45,803 bases of DNA, taken from positions 1 to 45,803 of the forward strand of contig JAHQVU010000029.1 in assembly GCA_019634145.1 (NCBI GenBank), in the 5' to 3' direction. Shown here piece by piece: positions 33,664 through 41,730 of the stretch. Within the stretch, counting starts at the first letter, position 1. Each line of letters begins with the position of its first letter. The translations under genes and the position numbers were made by a program. The DNA is from Micavibrio sp. (lineage in GTDB: Bacteria > Pseudomonadota > Alphaproteobacteria > Micavibrionales > Micavibrionaceae). The notes beneath the pieces are model-generated. The model did not search any database. It worked only from the letters and a program-made list of their open reading frames with translations, and was not told the origin of the DNA.

Positions 33664-34626
33664 ATGCATATCGATAATCAAGATAAATACCGCGCGGCTT
33701 TACGCGAAACGCCCAGTTTAAAACAGGCGGCTAAACCTGCCTTAAAAGCAGGGCGCGCGACGATAGCGCTCTCTTCACTGCTTGTGGTGATCAAAACCAT
33801 CGCTTTCATATTCAGCGGCTCGCTCGCCGTGCTCTCCTCGCTTTTTGACAGTGCGCTCGACACGCTGGTCTCCGCCATGAACTATGCCGCGCTGAAATAT
33901 GCGATTAAACCGGCCGATGAAGATCACCGTTCCGGCCATGGAAAAATCGAAGGTCTGGCGGCGCTTTTACAATCCTTAATAATCGGGGCGGCGGCGCTTT
34001 ATCTTGTCTACGAAGCGCTTATGCGCTTGATTAATGCGCAAGCTCTAGAAGCGCAAATGCTGGCCATAATTATTATGATCGCCTCGATGTTTATCGGCTT
34101 ATATATTGTTCATGTGCAAAATAAGGCGCTTAAAAAATCGCAATCCCTTATTCTTGAGGCCGATCAAGCGCATTACACTAGCGATCTGGTCATCCATGCG
34201 GGGGTAATTGTTGCATTGATGATCAATGCTATGGGTGGCCCGCTTTGGGTGGACACGCTTATTGCCATGGCTATCGCATTATGGTTGCTCAAAACAGCGC
34301 GTGAGATCGCGAGCAAGGGGCTGGATATGGTTTTGGACCGTGAGCTGGGCGAAGAAAGCCGCCTGAAAATTCTCGATATAATCAATGCTCATGATCTGGT
34401 GCTCGGCGTGCATGATCTGCGCGCGACACAATCGGGACTAAAAGAGCACATCATTTTTGATATTGAAGCTGATCCAGCCCTCTCCTTACATGATGCGCAC
34501 GCTATCACAAAGGATTTGGAAATCGAGTTGCTCAAACATTTCCCGCAGGCCGAGATCATGATTCATGTCGATCCTCACGGTGATATTGAAGATAGCCGCC
34601 ACAAAGTAGCCGAAATCCATTTTTAG
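33664..34626 (+). CDS. Cation diffusion facilitator family transporter (FieF-like)
   Basis: A 320-residue efflux transporter for Zn, Fe, Mn or Cd. Metal-site motifs DSALDTLVS (TM2) and HYTSDLVIHAG (TM5; His and Asp spaced HxxxD) are visible, with EDHRSGHGKIEGL between. A C-terminal cytoplasmic domain (about 230-320) ends in MIHVDPHGDIED, typical of CDF proteins. About six membrane segments occur. ATG 33664 has only a weak AGAG site. It is inserted between rpmH and rnpA; metal selectivity cannot be told. Confidence 0.9.
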   Translation: MHIDNQDKYRAALRETPSLKQAAKPALKAGRATIALSSLLVVIKTIAFIFSGSLAVLSSLFDSALDTLVSAMNYAALKYAIKPADEDHRSGHGKIEGLAALLQSLIIGAAALYLVYEALMRLINAQALEAQMLAIIIMIASMFIGLYIVHVQNKALKKSQSLILEADQAHYTSDLVIHAGVIVALMINAMGGPLWVDTLIAMAIALWLLKTAREIASKGLDMVLDRELGEESRLKILDIINAHDLVLGVHDLRATQSGLKEHIIFDIEADPALSLHDAHAITKDLEIELLKHFPQAEIMIHVDPHGDIEDSRHKVAEIHF

Positions 34627-34638
34627 AGGGGGTAAGAG

Positions 34639-35013
34639 ATGCAAGCCAGTAAGCAAGATATAAAATCCCTTCCCGTCCTCAAAAGCCGCGGCGATTTTCT
34701 AAACGTCCAGAGTAAGGGGCGCAAATGGGTCTCCCACGGCTTGATCCTTCAGGTACGCGAAAATGAGTGCAGCACTAAACGCATTGGCTTTACGGTCAGC
34801 AAAAAGGTTGATAAATCCGCTGTCGTGCGTAACCGCATCAAGCGCCGATTACGCGCTGTGGCCGCTGATGTCCTGCCAAAGAGCGCGAAGTGCGGCTATG
34901 ATTATGTGCTAGTGGGCAGGGCGCTAACCGCTACCCGCCCTTACGAGCAGCTCTGTCGTGACCTCAAATGGTGTCTGGGTAAAATGGATTTGCTGGAGAA
35001 GGGCGATGATTAG
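34639..35013 (+). CDS. rnpA: Ribonuclease P protein component
   Basis: The 124-residue protein subunit of RNase P, which matures tRNA 5' ends. The RNR signature NRIKRRLR with [20 protein letters not shown] and the opening [14 protein letters not shown] fit. A GAGGGGGTAAGAG site precedes the ATG. yidD overlaps its end by 8 bases. The gene is separated from rpmH by the transporter gene, not the usual direct pair. Confidence 0.95.
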   Translation: MQASKQDIKSLPVLKSRGDFLNVQSKGRKWVSHGLILQVRENECSTKRIGFTVSKKVDKSAVVRNRIKRRLRAVAADVLPKSAKCGYDYVLVGRALTATRPYEQLCRDLKWCLGKMDLLEKGDD

Positions 35014-35266
35014 AGGCGCGCTTAAGGCAGGTATTAAAATCTATACAAAGGGCATATCGCCCCTCATTCCGCCCTCTTGCCGCTTTTACCCCACCTGTTC
35101 GGCCTATGCGATCGAAGCGATCGATACGCATGGCGCGTGCAAAGGTTCGTGGTTGGCGGTAAAGCGCATCTGCCGCTGTCACCCCTTCGATAAAGGCGAG
35201 GCGTTTGACCCCGTCCCGCCAGTGAAGAAGAGGACTATTCAAGATGCCCTGTCAGAGTCTGATTGA
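35006..35266 (+). CDS. yidD: Membrane protein insertion efficiency factor YidD
   Basis: An 86-residue protein that helps YidC-dependent membrane insertion. The signature [15 protein letters not shown] and the later [17 protein letters not shown] with DPVPP are typical. ATG at 35006 has GGAGAAGGG upstream; the frame upstream of it lies in rnpA. It overlaps rnpA by 8 bases and precedes yidC by 67 bases, the conserved order. Confidence 0.95.
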   Translation: MIRGALKAGIKIYTKGISPLIPPSCRFYPTCSAYAIEAIDTHGACKGSWLAVKRICRCHPFDKGEAFDPVPPVKKRTIQDALSESD

Positions 35267-35333
35267 TCATCACGATTTCATGGGCTATAACCCATCTACT
35301 CAAGGATTTTTAGAATTATAATACAGGATAATC

Positions 35334-37295
35334 ATGTTTAATCTCGGCAACAATAACGCCCCTCTTAATAAAGACCAAATGCACCCGGATGATACACGCA
35401 ATCTCGTGATATTCTTGGTGATCGCCGCCATTCTTTATTTCAGCTATGATGCCTTTATCCTGCAACCGCAAAGCGCCGCAATCAAGGCACGCGTTAAGGC
35501 GCAAGCGCAAGTGACCGCTGTAGATGGACCTAGTCAAAATGCTGCAAAATTGGTCAAGGCCATGCCGCGCGCTCAAGTAATTAGCGAGGCTAGAGGCCGT
35601 ATTGCTTTTGAAAATGATGAGCTTAAAGGCACGATAAACCCTAAAGGCGCGACACTCGATGATTTGCAGCTCAAAGAATATTACGAAACATTAGAGAAGG
35701 AGGAGTATGTATCCCTTCTCACGCCTAAGGGCGCAAAAGGCGCGCGCAGTTTCGAGTATGGTTGGGTGGCCGATGATAGCGCGACATCCGTCCCTACATC
35801 CTCGACCCTGTGGGGCGTTCGCGGCAATGACAAACTGACCCCCGAAACCCCCGTTGAGTTGGTCTGGAATAACGGTCAGGGCATAATCTTTATTCAACGC
35901 TACGAGTTGGATGAGCAATATGCTTTTACCATTACTCAAAGCGTCGAAAATAATTCGGGCGAAGCTGTCACGCTCTATCCATATGGTTTGGTTGCGCAAC
36001 GCGGCCTGCCTGAAAACTTCCAGCCTGTGTGGATTTCCCATGAAGGCCCTGTCGGATATATCGGCAAGGAATTAGAGCAGCCTCAATATAAGGATTTGCG
36101 CAAAGAAAAAGAATTTGAATATACCGCAGACCAAGGCTGGCTTGGTTTAACTGAGAAATATTGGTTAACTGCGCTTATCCCGCCACAGGGTCAAAATGTG
36201 AAGTACAAATACAATTATTCAGGTGATGAAAAGGATCAGCGTAATATCGGCCTTTATCAGGCTGATTATATCGGCGGCGCGGTTGACGTGCCTGCGGGGC
36301 AAAGCAAAAGCGTAACAAGCCATGCTTATGCAGGGGCAAAAAAAGTCCTAGCCTTGAATGATTATGAAGAAAAATTGGGCGTTCCGCATTTCTCGCTCGC
36401 CGTTGATTTCGGCTGGTTCTGGTTTTTAACCTATCCCTTCTTTTACGCGCTACACTATATCGGCCTTGCGGTCGGCAATATGGGTATCGCTGTTATCCTA
36501 CTGACAATTGTTATCCGTGGTATGGTTTTCCCGCTGACAAATATCTCTTATCGCTCTTTTGCGAAGATGAAAAAGGTCGCGCCACAAACCAAAGTCCTGC
36601 GCGAGAAATATGGCGAAGATAAGCAAAAGCTTCAGCAAGAGCTGATCAAGATGTATTCGCAAGAGGGTGTCAACCCGATGGCGGGATGCTTGCCTATGGT
36701 TTTACAAATCCCAATTTTCTTCGCGCTCTATAAGGTGTTCTTTAATACGATCGAGCTGCGCCATGCGCCGTTCTTCGGCTGGATTCAAGATTTATCCGCG
36801 CCTGATCCGACCAGCATTTTCAATCTGTTCGGCCTTATACCGTTCGATGTTCCGGGCTTCTTGCATATTGGTGTTTGGCCATGTTTGATGCTGCTCGGTA
36901 TGGTCATACAAAAGAACATGAACCCGCCGCCGCAAGACAAGCTGCAGCGTGATATGGCTATGTATATGCCCTTTATCTTTGCCTTCATCATGTCCCGCTT
37001 TGCTTCTGGGTTGGTGGTATACTGGACGTTCTCGGCCTATATTGGGATATTGCAGCAAATCATAATCATGCGCTCTATGGGCGTGCCGATCTATCTCTTC
37101 GGTGAGAAGGAAGAAGAGGAAATGACTAAGGGCGTGGATGTTCACCCGCTGGCCGCGATGGCCGAGGAAGAGGTGGAAGATGCGTTATTTGGCGAGCATG
37201 AAGAAGAGCAGCCTGCCAAGCCGATCTCCAAACCCAAGCCGAAAAAGAAGACCGCTGCGAAAAAGGGCTCGTCGAAAAAAGGTAAGAAAAAATAA
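35334..37295 (+). CDS. yidC: Membrane protein insertase YidC
   Basis: A 653-residue Oxa1/YidC-family insertase. The N-terminal helix (about 21-39), the long periplasmic beta domain (about 70-345) and the C-terminal five-helix insertase core (from FWFLTYPFFYALHYIG) are present, including the positively charged groove residue in TIVIRGMVFPLTN. The last 35 residues (KPKPKKKTAAKKG and on) are a lysine-rich tail likely to contact ribosomes. AGGA is six bases before the ATG. Its stop overlaps the engB start by one base. Confidence 0.97.
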   Translation: MFNLGNNNAPLNKDQMHPDDTRNLVIFLVIAAILYFSYDAFILQPQSAAIKARVKAQAQVTAVDGPSQNAAKLVKAMPRAQVISEARGRIAFENDELKGTINPKGATLDDLQLKEYYETLEKEEYVSLLTPKGAKGARSFEYGWVADDSATSVPTSSTLWGVRGNDKLTPETPVELVWNNGQGIIFIQRYELDEQYAFTITQSVENNSGEAVTLYPYGLVAQRGLPENFQPVWISHEGPVGYIGKELEQPQYKDLRKEKEFEYTADQGWLGLTEKYWLTALIPPQGQNVKYKYNYSGDEKDQRNIGLYQADYIGGAVDVPAGQSKSVTSHAYAGAKKVLALNDYEEKLGVPHFSLAVDFGWFWFLTYPFFYALHYIGLAVGNMGIAVILLTIVIRGMVFPLTNISYRSFAKMKKVAPQTKVLREKYGEDKQKLQQELIKMYSQEGVNPMAGCLPMVLQIPIFFALYKVFFNTIELRHAPFFGWIQDLSAPDPTSIFNLFGLIPFDVPGFLHIGVWPCLMLLGMVIQKNMNPPPQDKLQRDMAMYMPFIFAFIMSRFASGLVVYWTFSAYIGILQQIIIMRSMGVPIYLFGEKEEEEMTKGVDVHPLAAMAEEEVEDALFGEHEEEQPAKPISKPKPKKKTAAKKGSSKKGKKK

Positions 37296-37948
37296 TGGAT
37301 TTCGATTCTCAAGAGGATTTCACCCCCGAGCAGATCGAGGCTGCGCGTGTCCTGTTCGCTGGGCCTTGCGACTTTATGCTCGGCGTGGCGCATCTTGAGC
37401 AATTGCCCGAGGCCGCGTTGCCCGAGGTCGCCTTTGCAGGGCGCTCCAATGTCGGAAAGTCCACCTTTATCAACGCGCTGACGGGGCGTAATTCGCTGGC
37501 AAAAACCTCCAATACGCCAGGGCGTACGCAGCAGCTCAATTACTTTAATCTTGGCGATGCCCTCCACCTTGTCGATATGCCGGGCTATGGCTATGCCAAA
37601 GTGTCCAAATCACGGCGTGATGAGTGGAATGCCCTGATCTTCGATTTCCTGCGCGGTCGCCCGACCCTGCAATGTGTGTTTATGCTCATCGATTCGCGCC
37701 ACGGCGTGAAGGACAGCGATATAGAGCTGATGGATATGCTGGATAAAGCCGCTGTGCAATATCGCGTCATCCTGACTAAAACCGATAAAACCAAACGCAG
37801 CGATATGGATAAGATCACCGCCAAAACCATCGAGATTCTAAAAAACCACCCCGCGGCCTTCCCGCACCTCATCCCCACCAGCGCCGAAAAAGGCATGGGC
37901 ATGCCAGAGGCACGCGCGGCGATAGCGGGCTATGCCAGCGAAATTTAA
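37295..37948 (+). CDS. engB: Ribosome-biogenesis GTPase EngB (YsxC/YihA)
   Basis: A 217-residue GTPase needed for large-subunit assembly. G1 is GRSNVGKS, the switch region is TSNTPGRTQQLNYF, G3 is DMPGYGYAKVSK, G4 is TKTDK and G5 is TSAEKG. It overlaps yidC by one base at the start. Its stop overlaps by four bases with the end of the convergent 651-residue gene, so the two transcripts collide here. The argB gene that often follows is absent. Confidence 0.96.
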   Translation: MDFDSQEDFTPEQIEAARVLFAGPCDFMLGVAHLEQLPEAALPEVAFAGRSNVGKSTFINALTGRNSLAKTSNTPGRTQQLNYFNLGDALHLVDMPGYGYAKVSKSRRDEWNALIFDFLRGRPTLQCVFMLIDSRHGVKDSDIELMDMLDKAAVQYRVILTKTDKTKRSDMDKITAKTIEILKNHPAAFPHLIPTSAEKGMGMPEARAAIAGYASEI

Positions 37949-39900
37949 GAGATTTCTTGCGAAGGACGCAAGGCTTGATAAATGTTTCGCCCCGCTATAT
38001 AGCTTCCGCCTGCTATAGCCGCACTTGCTCCTCCGCTTACACCGCCGAGCGCGCCTAGCCCCAAGTGCCAGCTTGTATCTTCAATAACATTAACCCCTAA
38101 AAATGGCACCCATGTAGACAGTATTGCTGCGGCGTGCGCGCTATAAACTCCGCCGGTCGTTTGATTGTCCAAGGCCGCAAGCGCACCGACAGTGACCGCA
38201 CCGACCGCCGCAGGTTTAAAGACATCTTTAAGTATATTAACTTTATGTTTGATCGCTGGGGCGTCATTTGCAAAATCTTTAAGGTTACTACTTAAAGTCT
38301 GGACGACCGCATCTGAAATAACAGTGTTACTATGCGCCGCGCGTGTGAAATACTTATGAAGCTTATGTACGACGTTTCCTGATAAAGCCGCGCCTGCCCC
38401 CATCCAAACCATGTCTGGATTAAGGCCGCTGGTAGCACTCCAGAAATAATCATTGATAGCAACAGATGTGGCCGTGCCGCCTGATGCCAAATAGCTGCCC
38501 CAGTTATTTTTCAATGTACGGTTAGCAAAATCTTTTACGCTTTTGGCTGTATTGCTCCAGCCGTCATGGTCATCGTCATGTTCGCTGAACTGCTTTTTAT
38601 ATCCTGATATAATGCTACGTTTTTCTTTATAAGCGTCTAACTTTTTACCGCTTCGCACACTGGCCGCATAGGTGGCTCTTATGATCGCCGTATCTGCCGC
38701 CTCATAAGCACTTTTTAGTGCATTTTTTAATGGTGAGGTCGTCTTGTTCCATTGCCGCGCTAAAAACCCTGGTGGCTTATGGCCGTGTTTTTTTCCCCGC
38801 GTGTTTTTGACAATCGCCGCCCAAACAAGCGCAAAACAAGCGGAATAGCTTACGGCAGGGATGCTCGTATGCAGTGTAAAATTCTCTATCGTATTAACGA
38901 CCTTGATTGTATCTGAATTGGTTTTTAGCCCTTGCTGGTATGTTTCGGTAAATTTATCTCCGGGGGTAAGAAAATTAGAGGTGAGGCTTAATGCGGGATT
39001 GGATGTCACCCAATCAATCCGCTCGTTATAGGCCTGCAAATATCCTTGCCCTTTAAGCAAGAAGCTATCAGCCTTCATACAATGCGTGCCAAGCAATTTA
39101 TCGACATGCCAATCCATGAGTGTTTTGACAGTGTCTTCGCTGAAACCAAAGTTTTTTAAGTGAACATCACACCCGCCCTGAAAATCCAGATTAAGCCGCG
39201 TTTCGTCGACTGTAATATCGGGGATGTGCTCCATCACGCTGTCCATATCCGAAAAATCCATACTCTCGAAATCAGGAAGATCGTCGGTAAAGCTGCGCGG
39301 GTCATCAACAATTGTCGTATATCCCGGGTCAATATACATGGCTTGTGTTGTGCCGAGTTTGGCCGTCAATAGCCACGCTGCGCCTAGCCCTACCATGCCG
39401 GAAGGAATTGCGGCATAACGATGTTCTTTCACTTCATGCGCAAAATGTTTGCCGAAAGAAACACTCGCATGATAGGTATTTTTAAACGGGTTGTTATTAT
39501 GCGCCGTTTCCCGCTCCAGCATCTTGAGAAAGTTGCTTTGCGCCTCGGGTAAAAGCTCTATGGGCAGAGGGATTTCCTGCGGCTGCACTTTTTCTAAAAA
39601 CCCCGCCAACCCTGCTAAGGCCGTTATACGGGTTTGGTCATATGTTTTTTCTGCCGCCGATCGCTCAATATCAACGACCTCACGCAAGAAAACCGGAATA
39701 TCGGCGCGGTCTTTAAGCGCCGCATTCCATGCCTGCACATCATCGGGCAGCGCGCGAATGATTTTTGCAATTCCGGGCGCCGGGTTTTGACGACCCTTGG
39801 TAACATAGTTTTTTAGCCAAAGCCGTGACAAGGCATCGCCACTAAGTGTCGAGGCAAGATCAGAGCCTGTGGTGGCTTTTAGAGGGTTATCGCGCGGCAT
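37945..39900 (-). CDS. Large unrecognised membrane protein, 651 residues
   Basis: No family recognised. A soluble N-terminal half (1-160) is followed by a membrane segment (162-182), an acidic Asp-rich stretch (190-240, many DD/DxD), a soluble central part with a few cysteines (Cys244, Cys274), another membrane segment (343-364), a helical basic region, and a glycine/alanine-rich hydrophobic C-terminus with several likely helices (470-485, 495-512, 561-577, 588-605, 612-637). Residues 442-447 (DDDHDG) resemble an EF-hand loop, without the final Glu. No signal peptide. It lies 25 bases downstream of the secreted 166-residue protein gene on the same strand, probably in one transcript governed by the Fur-like sites. 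Confidence 0.8.
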   Translation of the reverse strand: MPRDNPLKATTGSDLASTLSGDALSRLWLKNYVTKGRQNPAPGIAKIIRALPDDVQAWNAALKDRADIPVFLREVVDIERSAAEKTYDQTRITALAGLAGFLEKVQPQEIPLPIELLPEAQSNFLKMLERETAHNNNPFKNTYHASVSFGKHFAHEVKEHRYAAIPSGMVGLGAAWLLTAKLGTTQAMYIDPGYTTIVDDPRSFTDDLPDFESMDFSDMDSVMEHIPDITVDETRLNLDFQGGCDVHLKNFGFSEDTVKTLMDWHVDKLLGTHCMKADSFLLKGQGYLQAYNERIDWVTSNPALSLTSNFLTPGDKFTETYQQGLKTNSDTIKVVNTIENFTLHTSIPAVSYSACFALVWAAIVKNTRGKKHGHKPPGFLARQWNKTTSPLKNALKSAYEAADTAIIRATYAASVRSGKKLDAYKEKRSIISGYKKQFSEHDDDHDGWSNTAKSVKDFANRTLKNNWGSYLASGGTATSVAINDYFWSATSGLNPDMVWMGAGAALSGNVVHKLHKYFTRAAHSNTVISDAVVQTLSSNLKDFANDAPAIKHKVNILKDVFKPAAVGAVTVGALAALDNQTTGGVYSAHAAAILSTWVPFLGVNVIEDTSWHLGLGALGGVSGGASAAIAGGSYIAGRNIYQALRPSQEIS

Positions 39901-39925
39901 ATATTATCCGGCCTTTTCTGGTTCG

Positions 39926-40426
39926 TTATTTCAGTTCGGGCAAGCCATACTTGGCTTCACAATCCTTGACAATCTCTTTCACGGTGCAGTTATTGCGTTC
40001 TCTCCAGCCGTCCTTGATTTGGTAAAAAAGGTCGCCATTATATTGGCCAGCCTTTTGAAGCGTCAGCCTGTTGTAAATCGCATGTTTTTCGCAATCCTGA
40101 TGCACTTGCGCATAATGTTCGACCCACGCATTTCTAACCGTCAGCATGGCGTTTGTCTTGTCATTCATTGTCGGATATTTTGCGAGATCTTTTATGGAAT
40201 GGATGGGCGCATCAATCGGGCAAGCATCCTGATTGTTTTTATCTGCGGCCTTACCAAAATTGCAGGTAAAGACCGGTTTGTCATCCAGCTTGTAAACGCC
40301 CTCGCAAGGAACCGTCTTTTGACTGCCATCTGGATATGTCGCCAATACTTTACCTGCTTGTGCGGTAGAAGCGCCGGCCATGGAAAGTTGTGCCGCGATA
40401 AATGTAGCTGCCAGTGTTTTTTTCAT
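39926..40426 (-). CDS. Small secreted cysteine-containing protein
   Basis: A 166-residue protein with a signal peptide cleaved after AQA (residue 24), so likely periplasmic. The mature part has six cysteines (in PCEGV, FTCNFG, DACPID, QDCEKH, NNCTV, KDCEAK), suited to three disulfides, and several His. No family recognised. It is the first gene of the minus-strand pair and is preceded by two Fur-box-like sites. The 651-residue membrane protein gene follows after 25 bases. Confidence 0.75.
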   Translation of the reverse strand: MKKTLAATFIAAQLSMAGASTAQAGKVLATYPDGSQKTVPCEGVYKLDDKPVFTCNFGKAADKNNQDACPIDAPIHSIKDLAKYPTMNDKTNAMLTVRNAWVEHYAQVHQDCEKHAIYNRLTLQKAGQYNGDLFYQIKDGWRERNNCTVKEIVKDCEAKYGLPELK

Positions 40427-40465
40427 TTTCTATCACCCGATTTTTAAATCATAAACATCTTTATT

Positions 40466-40484
40466 AAGAATGATTATCATTTGC
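40466..40484. promoter_or_regulatory. Fur-box-like site 1
   Basis: The core AATGATTATCATT (40469-40481) matches the Fur-box core AATGATAATCATT at 12 of 13 positions; over 19 bases 14 agree. It lies about 40 bases before the secreted protein start (minus strand). GAATGATTATCA here is an exact inverted copy of TGATAATCATTC at 40506-40517. Confidence 0.7.
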
Positions 40485-40506
40485 TGTTGACTTTTGTTGT
40501 GTAGGT

Positions 40507-40525
40507 GATAATCATTCTCATTATT
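40507..40525. promoter_or_regulatory. Fur-box-like site 2
   Basis: GATAATCATTCTCATTATT matches the 19-base Fur consensus at 15 positions. It lies about 40 bases before the plus-strand 130-residue gene. Together with site 1 it sits in the shared divergent control region, so both directions could respond to iron. Confidence 0.7.
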
Positions 40526-40563
40526 AATTGCAATACTTTTTTAAGAAAAACCCATAAAAAAAT

Positions 40564-40956
40564 ATGGCTGATGGCGAAAAAAAATCGGGCGGTATGCTCT
40601 CCAAAGTTTTTTTGGGCGCGGTTAAGCTTGCCACTATTGGTGTGGGTGCTGAGATCGCTTGGGAAATGGTGCTTGAACCAATTTTCTTCGACCCGATTCA
40701 TAACGCCGTAAAGTATGAAAATATGCAGGCTTGGACAAATATGGTGGATCATTATTTAGGCTGGATTCCGCTCGCATTGGGGTTGACGACGACCGAAGGC
40801 GGACTCATGAATACAGCGACAGCCCAATCCATACTAGGGCCTTTTAAAGGTGCATCGGGTAAAGAAGTTGGCAAAGTTCAAGGGCAACAGCCTTCTACTA
40901 TGGACACATTTAATATGGATAATTCTGCTTTGGGTGCGGCTTTAATGGATTTATAA
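40564..40956 (+). CDS. Unrecognised 130-residue membrane protein
   Basis: No family recognised. Two likely membrane segments (residues about 15-38 and 60-78) are followed by a polar C-terminus (GKEVGKVQGQQPSTMDTFNM). No good ribosome site is visible before the ATG (upstream is A-rich). It is divergent from the secreted and 651-residue genes across the Fur-like sites, so it is a candidate member of the same regulated set. Its stop lies 6 bases from the convergent third pilin-like gene. Confidence 0.65.
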   Translation: MADGEKKSGGMLSKVFLGAVKLATIGVGAEIAWEMVLEPIFFDPIHNAVKYENMQAWTNMVDHYLGWIPLALGLTTTEGGLMNTATAQSILGPFKGASGKEVGKVQGQQPSTMDTFNMDNSALGAALMDL

Positions 40957-40962
40957 TTTTCA

Positions 40963-41661
40963 TTACTGCTCGGCAATAACCGTATAGAACCCGAAATTTC
41001 CATCTGAATCCTCTACGCACAGAGAAGCCATATTCTCACACGCGACGCAGATATTGCCCGTGCCGGTCGTCAGCTCGACATTGGTGCCGCTATGCTCAGC
41101 CTCATCAATCATGACATTGGGTATTGTATCTGTCATAAGGGGTGCATCCGTGATCGAAGCATCGATTTTTTCATTGATCAGATTGCAAATTTGCTCATCA
41201 ATTTGATAGGCAACCAAAATAACATCCTCAGCCACTAAAGGCGTCCAATCGACATTATTAAAACGTCCGATATACCAGCCCGGATCAGGGTCGCTGCCTG
41301 TCCCGCTGACCGCTTCGGGGGGCAGCGTTGGATGAATGAGTCCACCGCCGAGCGAGTGATGGACCTTATTCATTAAGACGCCCGTCTCAGTTGGCGGATA
41401 TTCAAAATCAAGCTCCGACACCTGCGTCCCGGTAAAGAGCATCTGGTCGATGACCGATTTAATTTGCGCTGAAGTCGCGATAACCTGTGTCGCGTAAATA
41501 TCGGATTTTTCCTCGCTTAGCGTTGAAGCCTCGTTGCCATCGTTACTACGGCTCAAGGTGAAGCTCAGCGCAGCAAAAAGGGCAATCGCTATCAAGATAT
41601 AAATCAGTGCGCTTCCTTTTTCTTGTGGACGACCCTTAATTTGTTCTTGATTTGTTTTCAT
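40963..41661 (-). CDS. Pilin-like protein 3 (remote paralogue)
   Basis: A 232-residue bitopic protein. It starts at ATG 41661 (MKTNQEQ), with GGGGA five bases upstream; the frame runs on to 41688. The segment EKGSALIYILIAIALFAALS closely matches pilin-like protein 1 (16-33), and QICNLINEKID recalls GICERINEEMG in protein 2. As in both, Glu is missing at position 5 after the possible cleavage. Cysteine pairs occur near the C-terminus (NICVACENMASLCV). It is alone, about 34 kb from the pilus operon, divergent from rmuC. Confidence 0.72.
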   Translation of the reverse strand: MKTNQEQIKGRPQEKGSALIYILIAIALFAALSFTLSRSNDGNEASTLSEEKSDIYATQVIATSAQIKSVIDQMLFTGTQVSELDFEYPPTETGVLMNKVHHSLGGGLIHPTLPPEAVSGTGSDPDPGWYIGRFNNVDWTPLVAEDVILVAYQIDEQICNLINEKIDASITDAPLMTDTIPNVMIDEAEHSGTNVELTTGTGNICVACENMASLCVEDSDGNFGFYTVIAEQ

Positions 41662-41730
41662 TTTTTCCCCAAACTTGTCTATTATCATTCTAACCCTTTG
41701 TTGCTGCTATTAAAAGCAAGGATTACATTT

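Noticed and set aside
39869-40447. Plus-strand ORF of 192 codons opposite the secreted protein
   Set aside because: The minus-strand frame has a clean signal peptide and cysteine pattern; the plus-strand frame does not read as a credible protein and covers the promoter region.
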